From: Didymodactylos carnosus
Taxonomy: Eukaryota; Rotifera; Eurotatoria; Philodinida; Philodinidae
Assembly (NCBI GenBank): GCA_905250885.1
Contig: CAJNOQ010002438.1
Location: forward strand, 1-24,350
Reading direction: 5' to 3'
Length of the DNA: 24,350 nucleotides
The notes below the pieces were generated by a model. That model was given only the letters and a program-made list of their open reading frames with translations, was not told where the DNA came from and did not search any database. A program made the position numbers and the translations under genes. Of the stretch, positions 1-8,947 are shown piece after piece (within the stretch, counting starts at the first letter, position 1; each line of letters starts with the position of its first letter).

Positions 1-360
1 TACAGAGCAGGTTCCAACGTGTTCGGAAAGATTGATCAAGTTTGATAGAATTTTAACTGGAACAAGTTGATTTGACCGATTTCATCGCGTTGTAACACGT
101 TAGAATGTCATTTTCTGCCACTTTTCCTCCCGTTCTAATGCGTTCGACTATTCGCACACGTTCCAACGTACGTATTCTATAAAAATAAGAGACAAGTCGC
201 AAAATAGCGCTGATTAGTCCCGATAAAACATTGATAAATCGCGACTAAAAATAAAAGGTCGCTAAAAACTCGCCGACTAATTGCGACATAACATCGCAAC
301 AATCGAACACCAAGTCACCTAAAAGTCGCCGATTTTTAAGCGATTTTTATCACATGGGTT
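1..360. repeat. Degenerate GTCGC/GCGAC-rich stretch
   Basis: No gene is visible. The word GTTCCAACGT occurs at 11-20 and again at 160-169, with a related GTTCTAATGCGTTCG at 132-146. From about 195 to 345 the words AGTCGC, GGTCGC, GCGACT and GCGACA recur on both strands at irregular spacing in an otherwise AT-rich background. This looks like a worn dispersed repeat or the edge of a larger element cut by the window end. The class is unknown. Confidence 0.35.
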
Positions 361-407
361 CCCTCATGTGCATACTTCAACCAACTGGGACGCGTGAGGC
401 ATGAAAG

Positions 408-483
408 TCAAGCACATAGCTCAAGCGTTTTGCATAAGTAAGAAATTCATGCGCATGGAGACAATCTTGAGGTATGTGCTTGA
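408..483. repeat. Inverted repeat, 18-bp arms
   Basis: The arm at 408-425 (TCAAGCACATAGCTCAAG) is the reverse complement of 466-483 with one mismatch, and about 40 bp lie between them. It could form a stem-loop. No gene is nearby, and the stretch 484-1160 shows nothing else I can support. Confidence 0.5.
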
Positions 484-1159
484 GAAAAAGGCTTCACCAG
501 GGATAATATACATATTTTGTGGTATGCAAGTTTTAGCTTCTCTCTCAATTTAACTACTTTTTGTTATCCACATCAACTAGAACAGATCAAATATTCTAGT
601 TTTTTGTGAAACTACGATGGACATGATATTTTCCACAAACTCACTATTGCAACTTGCTGAAGTAGTACGAGTATGACCGTCTTGTAACCGCTTAGTATCC
701 ACCAGCTTTTATGATCGAGTTTTTTGTAACCGATTGGAACGAGTTGTAGTTGCTCTTCAGTTATAACTATAATTATGTAATTATATTGTACCATAACTTG
801 AAGATTTTTTTGCAACTCCACTTACACGAATTAGAAAACGTTGTGAAATGATTCGGTATTATAATGAAATGTAGAATCACTATTTTTGCTCAATTCCTCT
901 TCTTAAAGCGATTAGGAAGATAATTCCTACTGGTCTGAGAACAATAAAGAAAGTTCAGGTTGCACTTTGAAACCATTACAGTGAAACATTTCAGACTACA
1001 TGATTGCTGACTGAGCCTTATTTGGTTTTTAGTATGAAGTAGTAGATGACATATATCGTGTATAGGAGATAACGAAGACGTACTGAATTATTCTGAAAAG
1101 CCCTTAACATCAGCCTAAAACATTTCTCTTCTAACGATCTTTCATCAACAGCAAAATTG

Positions 1160-1675
1160 TAATGACTTGCGCTCGATCAAAACGGAATATGTTAACAAGA
1201 AACAATACAAAATTATAAGAAAGCTTTAAAAATTTATTTCGCAAAATACCAAAAGATCATCTAAAATTGGCTTCGATTATGATAATCTTGCCGCATCATA
1301 TGACTATGATAGTGATAATACATTAGACTATTATCAGAAAGCTATAACAACTGCTTCAGCGTCGTTGCCATCTAATCATTTAACAACCGGAAGAGACTTT
1401 TGATTTATTATATCATACTTTTCTTATGATGTGAAAGACACATAGGCAGTTCAGATAAACGCTAGAAAATATGAAATAATAAATGAAAACTGCGTAGTAA
1501 TCTACAATAATATTGGAATGATTTATGATCAAATCTCCAGTTATACACCAGCACTTCGATATTTTGAAAACCAAAAGAATTTTAACCACTCAATCATAAT
1601 GACATTCGTCAAATCAATGTGAATATCTATGAAGCACAATCAAAGTTGACTCCAAAGCGGATTTTAAAATGTTGA
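1160..1675 (+). pseudogene. Broken tetratricopeptide-repeat (TPR) protein fragment
   Basis: Translation shows TPR-like segments split by frame changes and stops. About 1246-1277 reads IPKDHLKLAS. A second frame from 1278 contains YDNLAASYDY, then LDYYQKAITTASASLPSNH, and stops at 1401. After another in-frame stop the same frame resumes near 1467 and includes VIYNNIGMIYDQISSYTPAL, a classic TPR helix pair with the Asn-Asn-Ile-Gly core and the Tyr/Ala/Leu spacing. A third frame continues to the stop at 1673-1675. The SLPSNH linker and NNIG pattern resemble kinesin-light-chain-type TPR arrays, which are very common in bdelloid rotifers. TPRs bind protein partners; the full-length protein's role cannot be told. 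At least two frameshifts and two stops make this a relic. The 5' limit is approximate. Confidence 0.7.
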
Positions 1676-1922
1676 AAAAAAAGCTTTGATACCGATATTA
1701 ATCTAAACTTTTTTATTGTCCAACAAATCGAGCTGGCTCATTACATGTTGGTTGAAGTTGAACAAATGTGACAATAATAACAACAAGAATCGGTATTGGT
1801 CAGAGATTCTTTTAGCATTTACATATTTTATTTGAAGAAGATTCTTATTATCATGTAAATCTAGTCTGACTTCAACATATTAACAATTTTCCAAATAAAA
1901 TAACATTAACATTAACAAATTG

Positions 1923-1975
1923 GTACGTGGACTGAGACAAAAAATAAGCAAATTTTTTTCTTTCAGTCCACGTAC
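1923..1975. repeat. 53-bp hairpin with perfect 13-bp arms
   Basis: GTACGTGGACTGA at 1923-1935 is the exact reverse complement of 1963-1975. The 27-bp spacer itself carries an A-run followed by a T-run, so the stem can extend inward with bulges. It is a stand-alone foldback, possibly a very small MITE or a structured RNA. The flanks 1676-1922 and 1976-2067 show nothing else. Confidence 0.6.
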
Positions 1976-2067
1976 TACATAGGTCATTATCCTTCTGTAC
2001 CATATATTTGATTTGCATACTTTTTCAACCATGAAAATGTTTCATTTTGTAAGGTGAAGAATTTCAA

Positions 2068-2217
2068 TATAGATAATAAGAGATACACAACCTTTTTCAT
2101 CGCACACGAACTTGTTTTAATTTTAACTTTTCCAACTGTCGAAAAGTCTGCAAAACCCCCCCACCATATCTCTTTCGTACGGTGATGGAAAAGGTTGTGT
2201 ATCTCTTATTATCTATA
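2068..2217. mobile_element. 150-bp MITE-like element
   Basis: The left end (from TATAGATAATAAGAGATAC) and the right end are inverted repeats of about 38 bp, with mismatches only in the inner part. Both ends are flanked by or begin with TA, consistent with but not proving a Tc1/mariner-type TA target duplication. There is no ORF inside, and the centre has a run of C residues. It is probably a non-autonomous DNA element mobilised in trans. Confidence 0.65.
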
Positions 2218-2848
2218 ATGAAAATGTTTGTTCACAGCTTGCGTGTTTATGTTGTATAATAAAAGTTGATTTGTAAGGATTCATATTCTCTCGACACTAT
2301 CACCAAACATGATTAGGAAAATGCACTCGATCAATGTAAAGTTTACAAGAAATTTGGACTAGGTCGTTCTTTTTTATGCGTGTTCCGTAATGATTCTCTA
2401 GATAATGAACCTAAAATATTTTCTGGAAGGCACAATGGTAACTAGCAAGTTTATTTGCCGAGACACTTTGACTAATATCAACGTTCCAAAATACACTTTG
2501 GTGATCTTCTACAACTATGGCATTTGAACATGTACTACTACACTGATGTCTATTTATATGATTGAACCAATAAAAAACGAACATCTGGTACATTTCATAA
2601 AGCTATTTGTCTATCATATCATCTAAACCTGTATCACGGATGGGAAATCTGAGTGTTAAATAACCCATAAAGAAATAAAATTGAGTTATTTCATAAATAA
2701 GCCAAATGCTAGAAAATGTGCGCCGTTCTAGATTCGGATACATAGAATTCGTCAGATGGTGGCGTTGTTTTCGAAGGTTGTAACTATCAGCAACTTTCTC
2801 AAATGATCCATTTGTAGAAATAATGTCACATTTATAATTAATCAGTAA
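2218..2848. other. Intergenic, no supported gene
   Basis: A 60-codon minus-strand frame at 2411-2593 is the longest open stretch. It has no recognisable motif and no supporting signals, so I do not call it. The rest is AT-rich sequence without repeats I can define. Confidence 0.4.
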
Positions 2849-2916
2849 TTATTTTTCAAACACATATTTCCGACTAAAATAAAAAGAATCATTATGGTTT
2901 AATGAAGATCTGCTGA

Positions 2917-3147
2917 TTATGCGAACTGATGTTGTTTTATAATATGTGGGATAAATAAAGGAATGCTGCAAATATAGTAACAAGATGATTTTCTGTTTCC
3001 ACAACGATAGTAATAGATAGTTGCATTTTTCATCCATCCGTTACAACAGAACACTGTTACATGCTTAAATAATAATGGTGTTATAATCAATTGTTGACAA
3101 ATAGGACACATATATGAATACGACTTTAGCTGAACAGGAGCACACAT
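2917..3147 (-). CDS. Possible small cysteine-rich protein or exon, unrecognised
   Basis: This 76-codon frame starts at ATG and encodes Cys-rich sequence: a CPIC pair near residues 14-17, an FCC doublet near 34-35, and YRCGN followed by CYYIC near 48-60. Paired cysteines with a histidine (FKH) between them recall a small zinc-binding fold, but no family is recognised. Hydrophobic stretches (LIITPLLF, YICSIPLFIP) could equally mean chance coding of AT-rich DNA. No splice sites or poly(A) signal clearly frame it. It may be an exon of a lost gene or noise. Confidence 0.22.
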   Translation of the reverse strand: MCAPVQLKSYSYMCPICQQLIITPLLFKHVTVFCCNGWMKNATIYYYRCGNRKSSCYYICSIPLFIPHIIKQHQFA

Positions 3148-3189
3148 AACGGAACTTCGTTCTGATAAAATCTTGGTAAGTATAAAACA

Positions 3190-3437
3190 AGTTTAACAGC
3201 AGAAGACAGTGTCATTGGTGATGGACCAGAAACTGTTAAAAAAACTGTATTTGGTCTTACTGCCTTGGCTGAATTGTAGCAGTTAAACCTGATCTAAATG
3301 AAACAGTTAGATCAGTGCCATTAATCATATTTCCCGAAGGACAAGTGCCTATTAACAGAGAAGAAAACACGAAAAAAAGTGAAAATGAAAGGAATTTAAC
3401 TTCATTCTATATGCACATTTCATTTGTGTTTGTTTAA
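3190..3437 (+). pseudogene. Unrecognised coding-like fragment with one frameshift
   Basis: From about 3193 one frame reads TAEDSVIGDGPETVKKTVFG and continues LTALAEL to a TAG at 3277-3279. The frame starting one base earlier (3276) continues AVKPDLNETVRSVPLIIFPE and stays open to the TAA at 3435-3437. The composition (acidic, Gly/Pro turns, few runs) looks like real protein rather than translated AT-rich DNA, and the two pieces join with a single-base shift. No family is recognised. It ends tail to tail with a minus-strand frame that stops at 3420, so the two overlap by 18 bp. Confidence 0.33.
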
Positions 3438-3695
3438 AATATTTGTATGATTTGTACAATAATCTTGTAATAAATCGTCAACATTTTCTGTATGAAGAAA
3501 TGGAATCGAGTTATTATTCGAATTGATTAATGCTAATGTATTCCTAAGATGATCTACATCGTATAATTTATTATACTTTAGGAAAATGAGCCGACAAATA
3601 TGAAAATATTTCTCATCCAAGTCATTCAAGATTTTGTTTTCTAAATCACAAGCTAAACTCAAAATGTTCATATACATACTCTCGTGAATGATCAA
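3420..3695 (-). CDS. Hypothetical 91-residue ORF, unrecognised
   Basis: An uninterrupted frame encodes a balanced, helix-rich peptide: MNILSLACDLENKILNDLDE near the start, then a KYFHICRLIFLKYNKLYDVD segment and an acidic VDDLLQDY near the end. It has no signal peptide or membrane segment and no motif I recognise. Codon use (AAT, GAT, TTA and CAA rich) fits the local base composition. It may be an exon of an interrupted gene: the upstream side is a repetitive stretch (3690-3830) with no clear start context. Real or not, it overlaps the 3' end of the opposite-strand fragment. Confidence 0.35.
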   Translation of the reverse strand: MIIHESMYMNILSLACDLENKILNDLDEKYFHICRLIFLKYNKLYDVDHLRNTLALINSNNNSIPFLHTENVDDLLQDYCTNHTNILNKHK

Positions 3696-3830
3696 GTACT
3701 AAGCTACTTGCAAATTTTCTGAAGTACTTGGTTAAGCACTTGTCAAGCATTTTTAGATTTAATACGTGTTTAATCCATTTGCAAAAAGTTCGAGATACTT
3801 TGAATATTACTTACCCAAGCACATTCATTA
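3690..3830. repeat. Cluster of AAGYACTTG-like words
   Basis: The words CAAGTACT, GCTACTTG, AAGTACTTGG, AAGCACTTG, TCAAGCA and CCAAGCAC occur within 140 bp, half of them as reverse complements of the other half. Related CAAGCACA words occur at 408-425. This may be a dispersed palindromic short repeat. No function is evident. Confidence 0.3.
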
Positions 3831-3900
3831 GGGTATGTTTATAATAGCTAGTGATAAAGTAAATATCTTCTTCACAAAGAGTCATCTCAAAAGCCACATA

Positions 3901-3924
3901 TGTCTTCAGTTGTGTCTTCAGTTG
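3901..3924. repeat. 12-bp tandem duplication
   Basis: TGTCTTCAGTTG is repeated twice head to tail. It is a trivial local duplication in non-coding sequence. Confidence 0.7.
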
Positions 3925-5570
3925 TGAACATAATTCAGTATTCTGCCCTATAATTCATTGAGTATTTGTTAGAAATGACCACAGTCGTAATTTGAATTGA
4001 GAATGTCTTCGTTCTTAGTGTATGAAAACAAGCAAGTGGTTATTGTAGAAACACCATACGGCAACCATTATAGCAATCTATCTATCATTCTCTTCACGAA
4101 ATTCTTCCTGAAGCACAATTAATATTTCTACGCTTGACCAAAAAGTGTATCGTGTAATAAAGGGCTCGGTGGCAAGCAGCTCCAGTTAGACAGTCTCTTA
4201 TTATTTGTCTTCGCATGCCAAGTTCACGCTTACATCGTGTCACCAATGGTATTTATTGATGATTTAAGTAGCAATAACAGATATTTTAATTCTACACAGA
4301 ATATTTGATAAAATCGTTTGTAGAAACAAACAAAAAAAAGAAAAAACAGCTATCTGAAATAACAAAATACAAACATATAAAAATAACGTAAAGAATATGA
4401 AGTATGCACACTCAAATATCAATAGAACAACATTATCATTGATTGTACAAAATGTGTTGATTGTGCAAGTGTCTGTATGGCAATCCTGGGATAATATAAA
4501 TACTACTGTGTAATTAATTTATCAAATTTCTTTTTAGAAATCGAAGGAAAATGCGTCTCGGAAATAGAATGTAAGACCCAACACCCTTTCCTTTGTAAAT
4601 TTGAAAGGGCAGACTAGACGGTATGTTAGCCAGGCATAATCTTGATGAAAAGTGTTGCGAACGATACACAGCGGAAACAAATTTGATTGGCTATGGTTGA
4701 AACTTCTATTGACCATTTCATAAGATTTCTTGCATTTTTGATTAGTTTAGTATGAACTAAGGATGATTTTGTACGATTTTGTATTTCATTCGGGCTGTTG
4801 ATGAGTTTTTGCAGCATCTTTTACAAAAACAAGTCGCTGTCGAACGTCACAAAAATTTTGGGTTTAGTACGGTATTGGAGAAGACTTCTGAGAAAGAAGC
4901 TAGTCGCACAGAACTCAAAAGCTTGTTCTAACATTACTCTAATTACTTTTTCCGAAAGCTCGACGTTCTTCAGTTTTAGCTTCAGTCTTTAGATTGCTCA
5001 GTTTACTGAAGGCTCTTCGCTCATTTTTGAATGATTTTTTTCTTTGTCACTCCAGTGATATCAACGCATATGGGTTATAAACAGACAAAGAAACAGCATG
5101 TGTTAAAAAATTAGTGGTAAGTTTCGGTAATAATGGACCAACTGTCAATGGTCAAATTAAAACTGGATAAAGGCATCATCTTTCACATACAAATTTTCTT
5201 TAACGAGGACATTAAATCGTATATAGATTGATACGCGTAAAACTTATTGAAAATTATGATTTTCTACAAATTCTTCACTCTTGATCAAACTTAAAAAGAA
5301 ACTCCCGGAGGTTGTATAGAGCAGCCTTCTCATCAAATTTAGCCGTTATGCAGATTCTTATAATTTGCTTAAAACTATAGCTAATTACCCAGTCACCCTA
5401 AATTGCTGTATACTAATTTTGATACCGTGACATTAGTAGTAAAAAAGAAATTAATTTAACGCTGGCGCAAAGATCTCGTTTGTTTAATGAAGACGAATCA
5501 AGTAACTTTCTGAATGTGTTTGAACCACCGACTATGAAACATTTGGCCTGGTTTTAACGTGTTAATATGC
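3925..5570. other. Gene-poor stretch, nothing supported
   Basis: Several 60-75 codon frames exist on both strands (for example 4534-4716 and 4626-4817 minus, 4798-4992 plus). They overlap each other, lack motifs and look like chance frames. An A-rich run lies at about 4330-4350. No RNA gene, repeat array or splice-framed exon could be defined. Confidence 0.4.
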
Positions 5571-5712
5571 TTACCCTATACATTTTTCAATCCACCTTAA
5601 AAACAACACTCAAGTTCCTTTCTATTGCTCCCCTCCCTTTGTGCGAGAAAACTAAAAAAGTAGCAGCTTTTTGGTACTTGTCAATTGGGGGTATCCCAAG
5701 GAGGAAAGCACG

Positions 5713-5813
5713 GAATCCTAGAATCCTGAATTCTCCTGGATTCCCTATGATTCTAGAGGATTCCAAGGATTCCCTAGGATTCTCTTGGAATCCATAAGAT
5801 TCCCTTAGATTCT
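5713..5813. repeat. GATTCC-like hexamer array with 10-bp period (block 1)
   Basis: The hexamers GAATCC, GATTCC, GATTCT and GAATTC begin at 5713, 5721, 5728, 5739, 5749, 5759, 5768, 5778, 5788, 5798 and 5808. From 5739 onward the step is 10, 10, 9, 10, 10, 10 and 10 bp. The bases between hexamers vary, so only the hexamer and its phase are conserved. A 10-bp step is close to one helical turn and would put every copy on one face of DNA. Frames on either strand through this stretch encode low-complexity SRIxGNPxE-type peptide and should not be called genes. Confidence 0.8.
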
Positions 5814-5908
5814 CTGGAACTAACCCCCAGAACAGAACACTGTGCTCTGTTTTTGGCAAAAATTTCCCAAAATATAGAACACTTTTGTTCTGTTTCGGGA
5901 GAAGTGTA
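5814..5908. other. Spacer with inverted AACAGAACAC/CTCTGTT words
   Basis: Between the two periodic blocks lies CCAGAACAGAACACTGTGCT, followed by CTGTTTTTGGC. The core AACAGAACACTGTGCTCTGTT is a near palindrome. A related word, AGAACACTTTTGTTCTGTTT, follows about 50 bp later. The symmetric words differ from the flanking arrays. Confidence 0.45.
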
Positions 5909-5970
5909 GAATCCCGAATTCTATCGGAGTCCACCAGATTCCGCCGGATTCCATAGAATTTCAGGATTTC
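5909..5970. repeat. GATTCC-like hexamer array with 10-bp period (block 2)
   Basis: Hexamers related to GATTCC start at 5909 (GAATCC), 5916 (GAATTC), 5927 (GAGTCC), 5937 and 5947 (GATTCC), 5956 (GAATTT) and 5965. The step is again about 10 bp. It is more diverged than block 1, and the block-to-block distance is not tightly constrained. Confidence 0.65.
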
Positions 5971-6148
5971 AGGATCCCGTGATTTGCCCCTTGAGGTATC
6001 CTCGCTGTACTCAAATTATTTTTCATCAAGTAAATGCAAGACAAAGCATAAATATACAGGGTGACAGAGAACTATGAGCGCTTTCAGAATATATAATTAG
6101 TTTTTAAAAATGTATTTTTATAGTGATGATATATTGTAAAAATCGACT

Positions 6149-6367
6149 TCAACTATTTTTTTCAGGGGGATATGTACAATAAAGCACGATGTTTACATAA
6201 GAGTTGGGTCCGTCCGCAAACCAACTCGATGATTGGAACACCATCGGTTCATTGCGCTCGAACAGTTCGATGAATAATGGCTTAACGAGTTTATGATTAG
6301 CTCCTAGGAAAGGAAACGACGTACGGTGATTATTTACTATCGCGATACTTATAATTATATGATGCAA
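6149..6367 (-). CDS. Possible coding fragment, unrecognised
   Basis: A 72-codon minus-strand frame contains a credible protein-like core, NHKLVKPLFIELFERNEPMV followed by FQSSSWFADGPNSYVNIV. Its codon choice (GGA, GAG, CGC, CCG) is less AT-biased than the flanks. The first 20 residues and the last 8 are less convincing. It could be one exon of a lost gene or a transposon-derived piece. I do not recognise the family. Confidence 0.27.
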   Translation of the reverse strand: MHHIIISIAIVNNHRTSFPFLGANHKLVKPLFIELFERNEPMVFQSSSWFADGPNSYVNIVLYCTYPPEKNS

Positions 6368-6615
6368 AGTTGTACAACAGTAAATGTACTTGACGTATAT
6401 CCTATGATTATATCCTTTTCCGTTATCAAAATTATTTATACTTTTGCCACTAGTATAGTAATGTGTATATTATGATAGTTATCAACATTCGTTCTATCAT
6501 GTTCTTTGTATAGAAAAAGAGAGATAGTATTCTTTCTAGTGGTTGTCAACTACAGTCGTCGTTTTCTTTCCTTCTATTATTTCAACGCACTAAGTTAGTA
6601 GTATTAATAGCGAAG

Positions 6616-8325
6616 ATGTCATTACAATATCATGGTGATCCATCACGTGATAATCATTTTTGGGTATATTTACGGAATCAACCATTACAAAATCCACGTT
6701 GGGATACACATAATGCAGAACAATTTTGTTATAATCATAAATTTATTCAATCTATTGATGGTCAACAAGGAATCGCTGAATATCAATGTCAAGGACATAA
6801 TACGTAAGTATGCACATCGTGGTTATCAGGAGAAGAAAATTTAAAAAAGAGCGTGTGCCAGGGAGAATCGAACATAAACAGAAGAAGTAAAAAGGTTTCA
6901 GGTCATAACAGTCAACAGAAAACATGGAGCAGCGTTAACGTGGGCAAAAATTTCTTAAAAGTCTATACAAAAACTTGATTTTCCGAGCTAAGATTCACCT
7001 TCTCAACACAAGATGCGTTCGGTCATTTTCGTGAATAGTACATGAAACTTCATCCAGCGATGTGTCTTTTGAAGTTTCTGAAAAGTTCGTTTATCGTCAA
7101 AAAATTCCTGCTATGACCAACCATGGCCTAAAACCCTCTTGTCTCTCAGTTATCGTCATGATTTGAAACTTCTTTTTAAATTTTTACGTAGATCTTGTCG
7201 CGAATTGTGTGTTCTACTAAATAAAAGCAGATGGATTCGCTCCAATTCAATCGTACTTCAAACTTTTCAATTTAAAGAAGAAAAATTCTATCACGAAAAA
7301 ACAAACAGTTTTAGAATACAGTTTTCTCGGCCGGAAAATTCAATTTGAAAGATAAGCTAAATTTCAGTTGTCATTCCTCTTTCGAATGAGATAAGACTAA
7401 AAATCAACAGATTTGATCTAAATTCAAAAAACTGAAAATATTGCAGATGACGCGGTTTCCTGAGAGAAATCCAGTGAGTATGGAGTCTACAGCCAAAAAA
7501 ACTTCTATTATAATGCCAGTTTTGTGTGTAGAATTGAATGAACACATTTGATATAAGCTTTTTATTTGAAAAAGAAAGAAATCAGCAATTTTATACTATC
7601 TCTACCCACCTAAAGAGAGACAAGTCCCATTATGAATGAACACATTTGCTTCCCACACACTGATTTCTACCATGCAAAACGCGTAACTCTGCTACCGAAA
7701 TTTCTGTGCGTTATCATTTTTTCTTTTTTCGTCTATCCTATAATATTCGGAAAGAATATTGTAGAATCCTAGAAACTGTCTTGTATTGTAGAATGAAGTG
7801 CGTTCTTCAAAATCCACCACTATCTCAATTCGAAATAATGGATACTATTTATGCTATACTTAAAATACGAAGAGCTCCAAAAACATTGTCGTTTGTTTTT
7901 AGGGCTTTTAGTATTTCGATTGTAACCGAAAAGTCGTCAATTATTTCGAATTGAGATAGTGGTGGATTTTGAAGAACGCACTTCATTCTAAGAAACAAGA
8001 CGCTTTCCAGGATTCTACGATATTCTTTCCGAATATTATAGGATAGACGAAAAGAGATAAAATGATAACGCACAGAGATTCCGGTAGTAGAGTTACGCGT
8101 TGTATTTTAAAATGCATTTTTCTCTTTTTCTTCTATTACAGATTATTTCATGGTGATACACTAAAACAAAATTATTTTATCTACGTTTATCCTATGGAAC
8201 ACGAAACGAAAAAACATTTGGAAAATAATTGGGAAACATATGACATTAATGATTTATGTAATAATTATCAGTTAGTAAAAGATGGTGTTATTAAAATATA
8301 TAAATGTAATGGACATCGTGCATAA
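6616..8325 (+). CDS. Two-exon gene encoding two copies of an unrecognised ~60-residue domain
   Basis: Exon 1 runs 6616-6803 and exon 2 runs 8142-8325, joined by a phase-2 intron (donor GTAAGT at 6804, polypyrimidine tract and acceptor ACAG ending 8141). The product is 123 residues. The halves are homologous. Each starts with HGD, then N-x-F-x(1-2)-VY, W-x-T seven residues before a Cys, an Asp-Gly, and ends Y-x-C-x-G-H (QCQGH in copy 1, KCNGH in copy 2). Both copies have 10 residues from Trp to Cys inclusive. The Cys pair plus terminal His in each half could bind metal or form a disulfide; this is inference. There is no signal peptide or membrane helix. The ATG opens just before copy 1 and the TAA follows copy 2, so the gene looks complete and intact. 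An AATAAA lies at 8457-8462. I recognise no family. An internal duplication in which each repeat became its own exon explains the layout. Confidence 0.75.
6804..8141 (+). other. 1,338-bp intron of the two-domain gene
   Basis: It is bounded by GTAAGT and a pyrimidine-rich tract ending in ACAG. Splicing here keeps the frame (AC|A gives Thr) and places the intron exactly between the two homologous halves. It is long because it holds a 424-bp palindrome near its 3' end. A 16-bp direct repeat (TGAATGAACACATTTG at 7535-7550 and 7633-7648) sits just upstream of that palindrome. The short frames inside (for example 7139-7348) are not coding. Confidence 0.75.
7678..8101. mobile_element. 424-bp foldback palindrome inside the intron
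   Basis: The outer ends AACGCGTAACTCT and AGAGTTACGCGTT are inverted. The arms match strongly for about 165 bp, and weaker symmetry (AAATACGAAGAGC..CCAAAAACA against TGTTTTTAGGGCTTTTAGTATTT) continues to the centre near 7889. Because of the symmetry, both strands encode nearly the same peptide, shared core CVLQNPPLSQFEI; that is a by-product and not a gene. The right end lies 40 bp from the splice acceptor and leaves its pyrimidine tract intact. It is probably a foldback or MITE-type DNA element. If transcribed in the intron it would form a long double-stranded hairpin. No clear target-site duplication is seen. Confidence 0.8.
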
Positions 8326-8456
8326 CGGAATGTTAGTTCAACTAAACATCAGACTTGGCTTTTCATCTTTTTAAAACATTTTAACAAATAATTATATTAT
8401 TTTATGTCTCAGTTAGTTTCTCATCAAGCCTTTTTAGTTGCGCTAAGCATAGTTAA

Positions 8457-8462
8457 ATAAAA
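8457..8462 (+). promoter_or_regulatory. Poly(A) signal AATAAA for the two-domain gene
   Basis: AATAAA lies 132 bp after the TAA stop at 8323-8325 and is followed at once by an A-run. It is the first canonical signal downstream, and its distance suits a compact 3' UTR. Confidence 0.5.
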
Positions 8463-8947
8463 AAAACATACAACAAATCTCATTCGGTGGAAAAAAAAGT
8501 GCGCGAGAGTTTTATTTAGTTTCAACTTCTTAACGGTGTAGGGTAACAGCGTGAGAGTGAGAAATACTTAGAAGTATTTTTAACAGTGTTGGAGGTGAGG
8601 ATGATGGAAGAACTACTACTTACTGTTACTTCTTTATACTATATTAAAAAATAAGCGAAAACAATAATGAATTAACAGTACAAATGTTAAAACTAAGTAC
8701 TTTTACTAGAGCAGTCCAGATCTGTCGGTTAAATTTTGAATGGCGCTGTTGTCATCACATTTTTTGACAGGATAATACTCAAGTCTCTTTTGTACTCGAA
8801 ATTTGACTTTTTTTGTCATTTTGACCTACCTACTACGCACATGTTTCTTACACTCCTAATTCTTCCCTTTGTCAAACTGGTGGTTTTTTACATTATCTCA
8901 ACTTAAAGGTCCAGACAAAATTATACGCCACTAGGGGCATTTTGGCA

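Noticed and set aside
4534..4992. Three overlapping 60-64 codon frames on both strands
   Set aside because: Mutually exclusive, motif-free, with no splice or poly(A) context; expected by chance in AT-rich DNA of this length.
5587..5934. 115-codon minus ORF through the GATTCC array
   Set aside because: Its peptide is a direct product of the periodic hexamer, with no independent protein signal.
6845..6875. Minus-strand GTTCGATTCTCCC resembles a tRNA B box
   Set aside because: No matching T-stem on the 5' side, no A box at the expected distance and no cloverleaf; it lies inside the intron.
7706..8073. Two nearly identical ORFs on opposite strands
   Set aside because: They are the two arms of one palindrome read in mirrored directions, not a gene pair.
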